DNA from: Firmicutes bacterium UBA3920
Lineage (GTDB): Bacteria; Bacillota; Clostridia; Caldicoprobacterales; Xylanivirgaceae
DNA: 6,795 nucleotides
Assembly (NCBI GenBank): GCA_002386065.1
Contig: DGES01000006.1
Location: forward strand, 1,419-8,213
Direction of reading: 5' to 3'
This document shows positions 5,966-6,795 of the stretch, piece by piece. The notes beneath the pieces were generated by a model. It did no database searches and had not been told where the DNA came from. It saw only the letters and a list, made by a program, of their open reading frames with translations. Positions within the stretch are counted from its first letter, which is position 1; every line of letters starts with the position of its first letter. Both the position numbers and the translations under genes were made by a program.

Positions 5966-6795
5966 ATGGGAAAAGTATTTACTAACGACAACCTGACAGG
6001 CTTACTAAGAAGCAGGTTATTCATCAATAGAGTCGACAAAGTCTTGAAAAAGAAGTCCCAAAACAATGAAAAATGTGCATTTTTTTATATGGATATAGAT
6101 AATTTTCACATTATAAATGATATATATGGTTATGTATTTGGTGATAAGCTTATAAAGCTAATTACCGATAGATTAATTCGACATTTTGATTCAAATAATA
6201 GTATAGTATCGAGGGTTGGAAGTGACGAATTTTTAATATTTCACCCTACTGTGGAAAGTAGGGAGATGGTATACGATATAGCTGGTAAAATACTAGATGA
6301 ATTTAATAGTCCAATTATATGTGAAAATAATAAACTCTATGTGGGGCTCAGTATAGGCGTGTCTATATATCCAGATCATGGAGATGAAGTACGTAAGCTT
6401 GTTAGAAATGCCAATATAGCTATGCATAGTGTGAAGGATACGGGAAAAAATAGTTTTGCCATATATGACAGACATATGTCAAAAGAGATAATAAATGCGA
6501 CAATGATTGAAAGGGACTTAAAAGATGCAGTGAAAGACTTTCAGTTCGAACTCCATTATCATCCTCAGATAGATTTAAGCTTTAATGAGGTTGTATGCCT
6601 CGAGGTACTTACACGTTGGAACCATCCTAAAAAAGGACTCATATATCCTAATAATTTTATACCTGTAGCTGAGAGGACGGAGCTCATAGTTCCTATAGGC
6701 TATTATATATTGTATTCTGCATGTAAGCAGCTAAAAAATTGGCAGACTGATGATTTTTTAAACTGTAAACTATCTATAAATGTATCTCCTGTACA
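5966..6795 (+). CDS. GGDEF-EAL cyclic-di-GMP signalling protein, N-terminal part (3' end outside window)
   Basis: The frame runs open to the right edge, giving 276 visible residues. No signal peptide, membrane helix or sensor domain precedes the GGDEF domain, which starts almost at residue 1 (DNLTGLL at 8-14). GGDEF hallmarks are YMDIDNF (41-47), ND (51-52), GD (59-60) and RVGSDEF (83-89); the motif is GSDEF, with serine for the second glycine. The RxxD inhibitory site is absent (S76, S79). The EAL domain begins near residue 192 with HYHPQIDL (197-204), then LEVLTRW (212-218), in which E213 and R217 fit the ExLxR signature. FIPVAE (231-236) and INVS (271-274) follow, N272 being the expected second metal ligand. 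The remaining catalytic residues lie outside the window. ATG 5966 has GTGGGG (5953-5958) at 7 bases; in-frame ATG 5951 is possible but lacks a spaced ribosome site. It probably degrades cyclic-di-GMP, with the GGDEF part perhaps binding GTP as a sensor. Confidence 0.9.
   Translation, partial: MGKVFTNDNLTGLLRSRLFINRVDKVLKKKSQNNEKCAFFYMDIDNFHIINDIYGYVFGDKLIKLITDRLIRHFDSNNSIVSRVGSDEFLIFHPTVESREMVYDIAGKILDEFNSPIICENNKLYVGLSIGVSIYPDHGDEVRKLVRNANIAMHSVKDTGKNSFAIYDRHMSKEIINATMIERDLKDAVKDFQFELHYHPQIDLSFNEVVCLEVLTRWNHPKKGLIYPNNFIPVAERTELIVPIGYYILYSACKQLKNWQTDDFLNCKLSINVSPV

Noticed and set aside
6293..6475. Minus-strand 60-codon frame within the GGDEF region
   Set aside because: The plus strand here encodes clear GGDEF-domain sequence, so this is an antisense shadow.

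Overview
The window is AT-rich DNA with strong AGGAGG-type ribosome sites, heavy use of ATA (Ile) and AGA/AGG (Arg) codons, short intergenic gaps and a rubrerythrin gene. Together these suggest a low-GC anaerobic Firmicute of the class Clostridia; the species cannot be read from the sequence. Both ends cut through genes.

Layout. (1) Positions 1-1447, plus strand: the C-terminal half of a CPx-type Cu(I)/Ag(I)-exporting P1B-ATPase (CopA), followed 22 bases later by a 69-residue CopZ-type copper chaperone. (2) Positions 1441-1479: a perfect 15-bp inverted repeat with A/T-rich flanks, which should act as a bidirectional terminator between copZ and the convergent rubrerythrin gene. (3) Positions 1488-2084, minus strand: a rubrerythrin with all expected diiron and rubredoxin ligands. 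(4) Positions 2085-2233: a divergent promoter region. (5) Positions 2234-5783, plus strand: four closely spaced genes (gaps of about 25-33 bases, no terminator between them) that look like one operon: a RecQ-family helicase, an FMN nitroreductase-family protein, an ADP-ribose-pyrophosphatase-like Nudix hydrolase, and a multi-pass membrane protein resembling the DUF2238/YjdF group. (6) Positions 5784-5965: a gene-free 182-base spacer ending in a small hairpin. (7) Position 5966 to the right edge: the start of a GGDEF-EAL cyclic-di-GMP protein, open at the edge, with a degenerate GSDEF motif.

Functional reading. CopA and CopZ form a copper delivery and efflux pair. Rubrerythrin reduces hydrogen peroxide in anaerobes. 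The recQ operon combines DNA repair with redox and nucleotide clean-up functions; a common stress role is an inference from the neighbourhood, not shown directly. The GGDEF-EAL gene appears to be a separate unit, more likely a phosphodiesterase or GTP-sensing protein than a cyclase.

I see no CRISPR array, insertion sequence, tRNA, rRNA, phage gene or toxin-antitoxin pair, and nothing here demands a new biological system. The most unusual points are the helicase's accessory-domain order, the altered signature motifs in the Nudix and GGDEF-EAL proteins, and the uncharacterised membrane protein at the end of the recQ operon.
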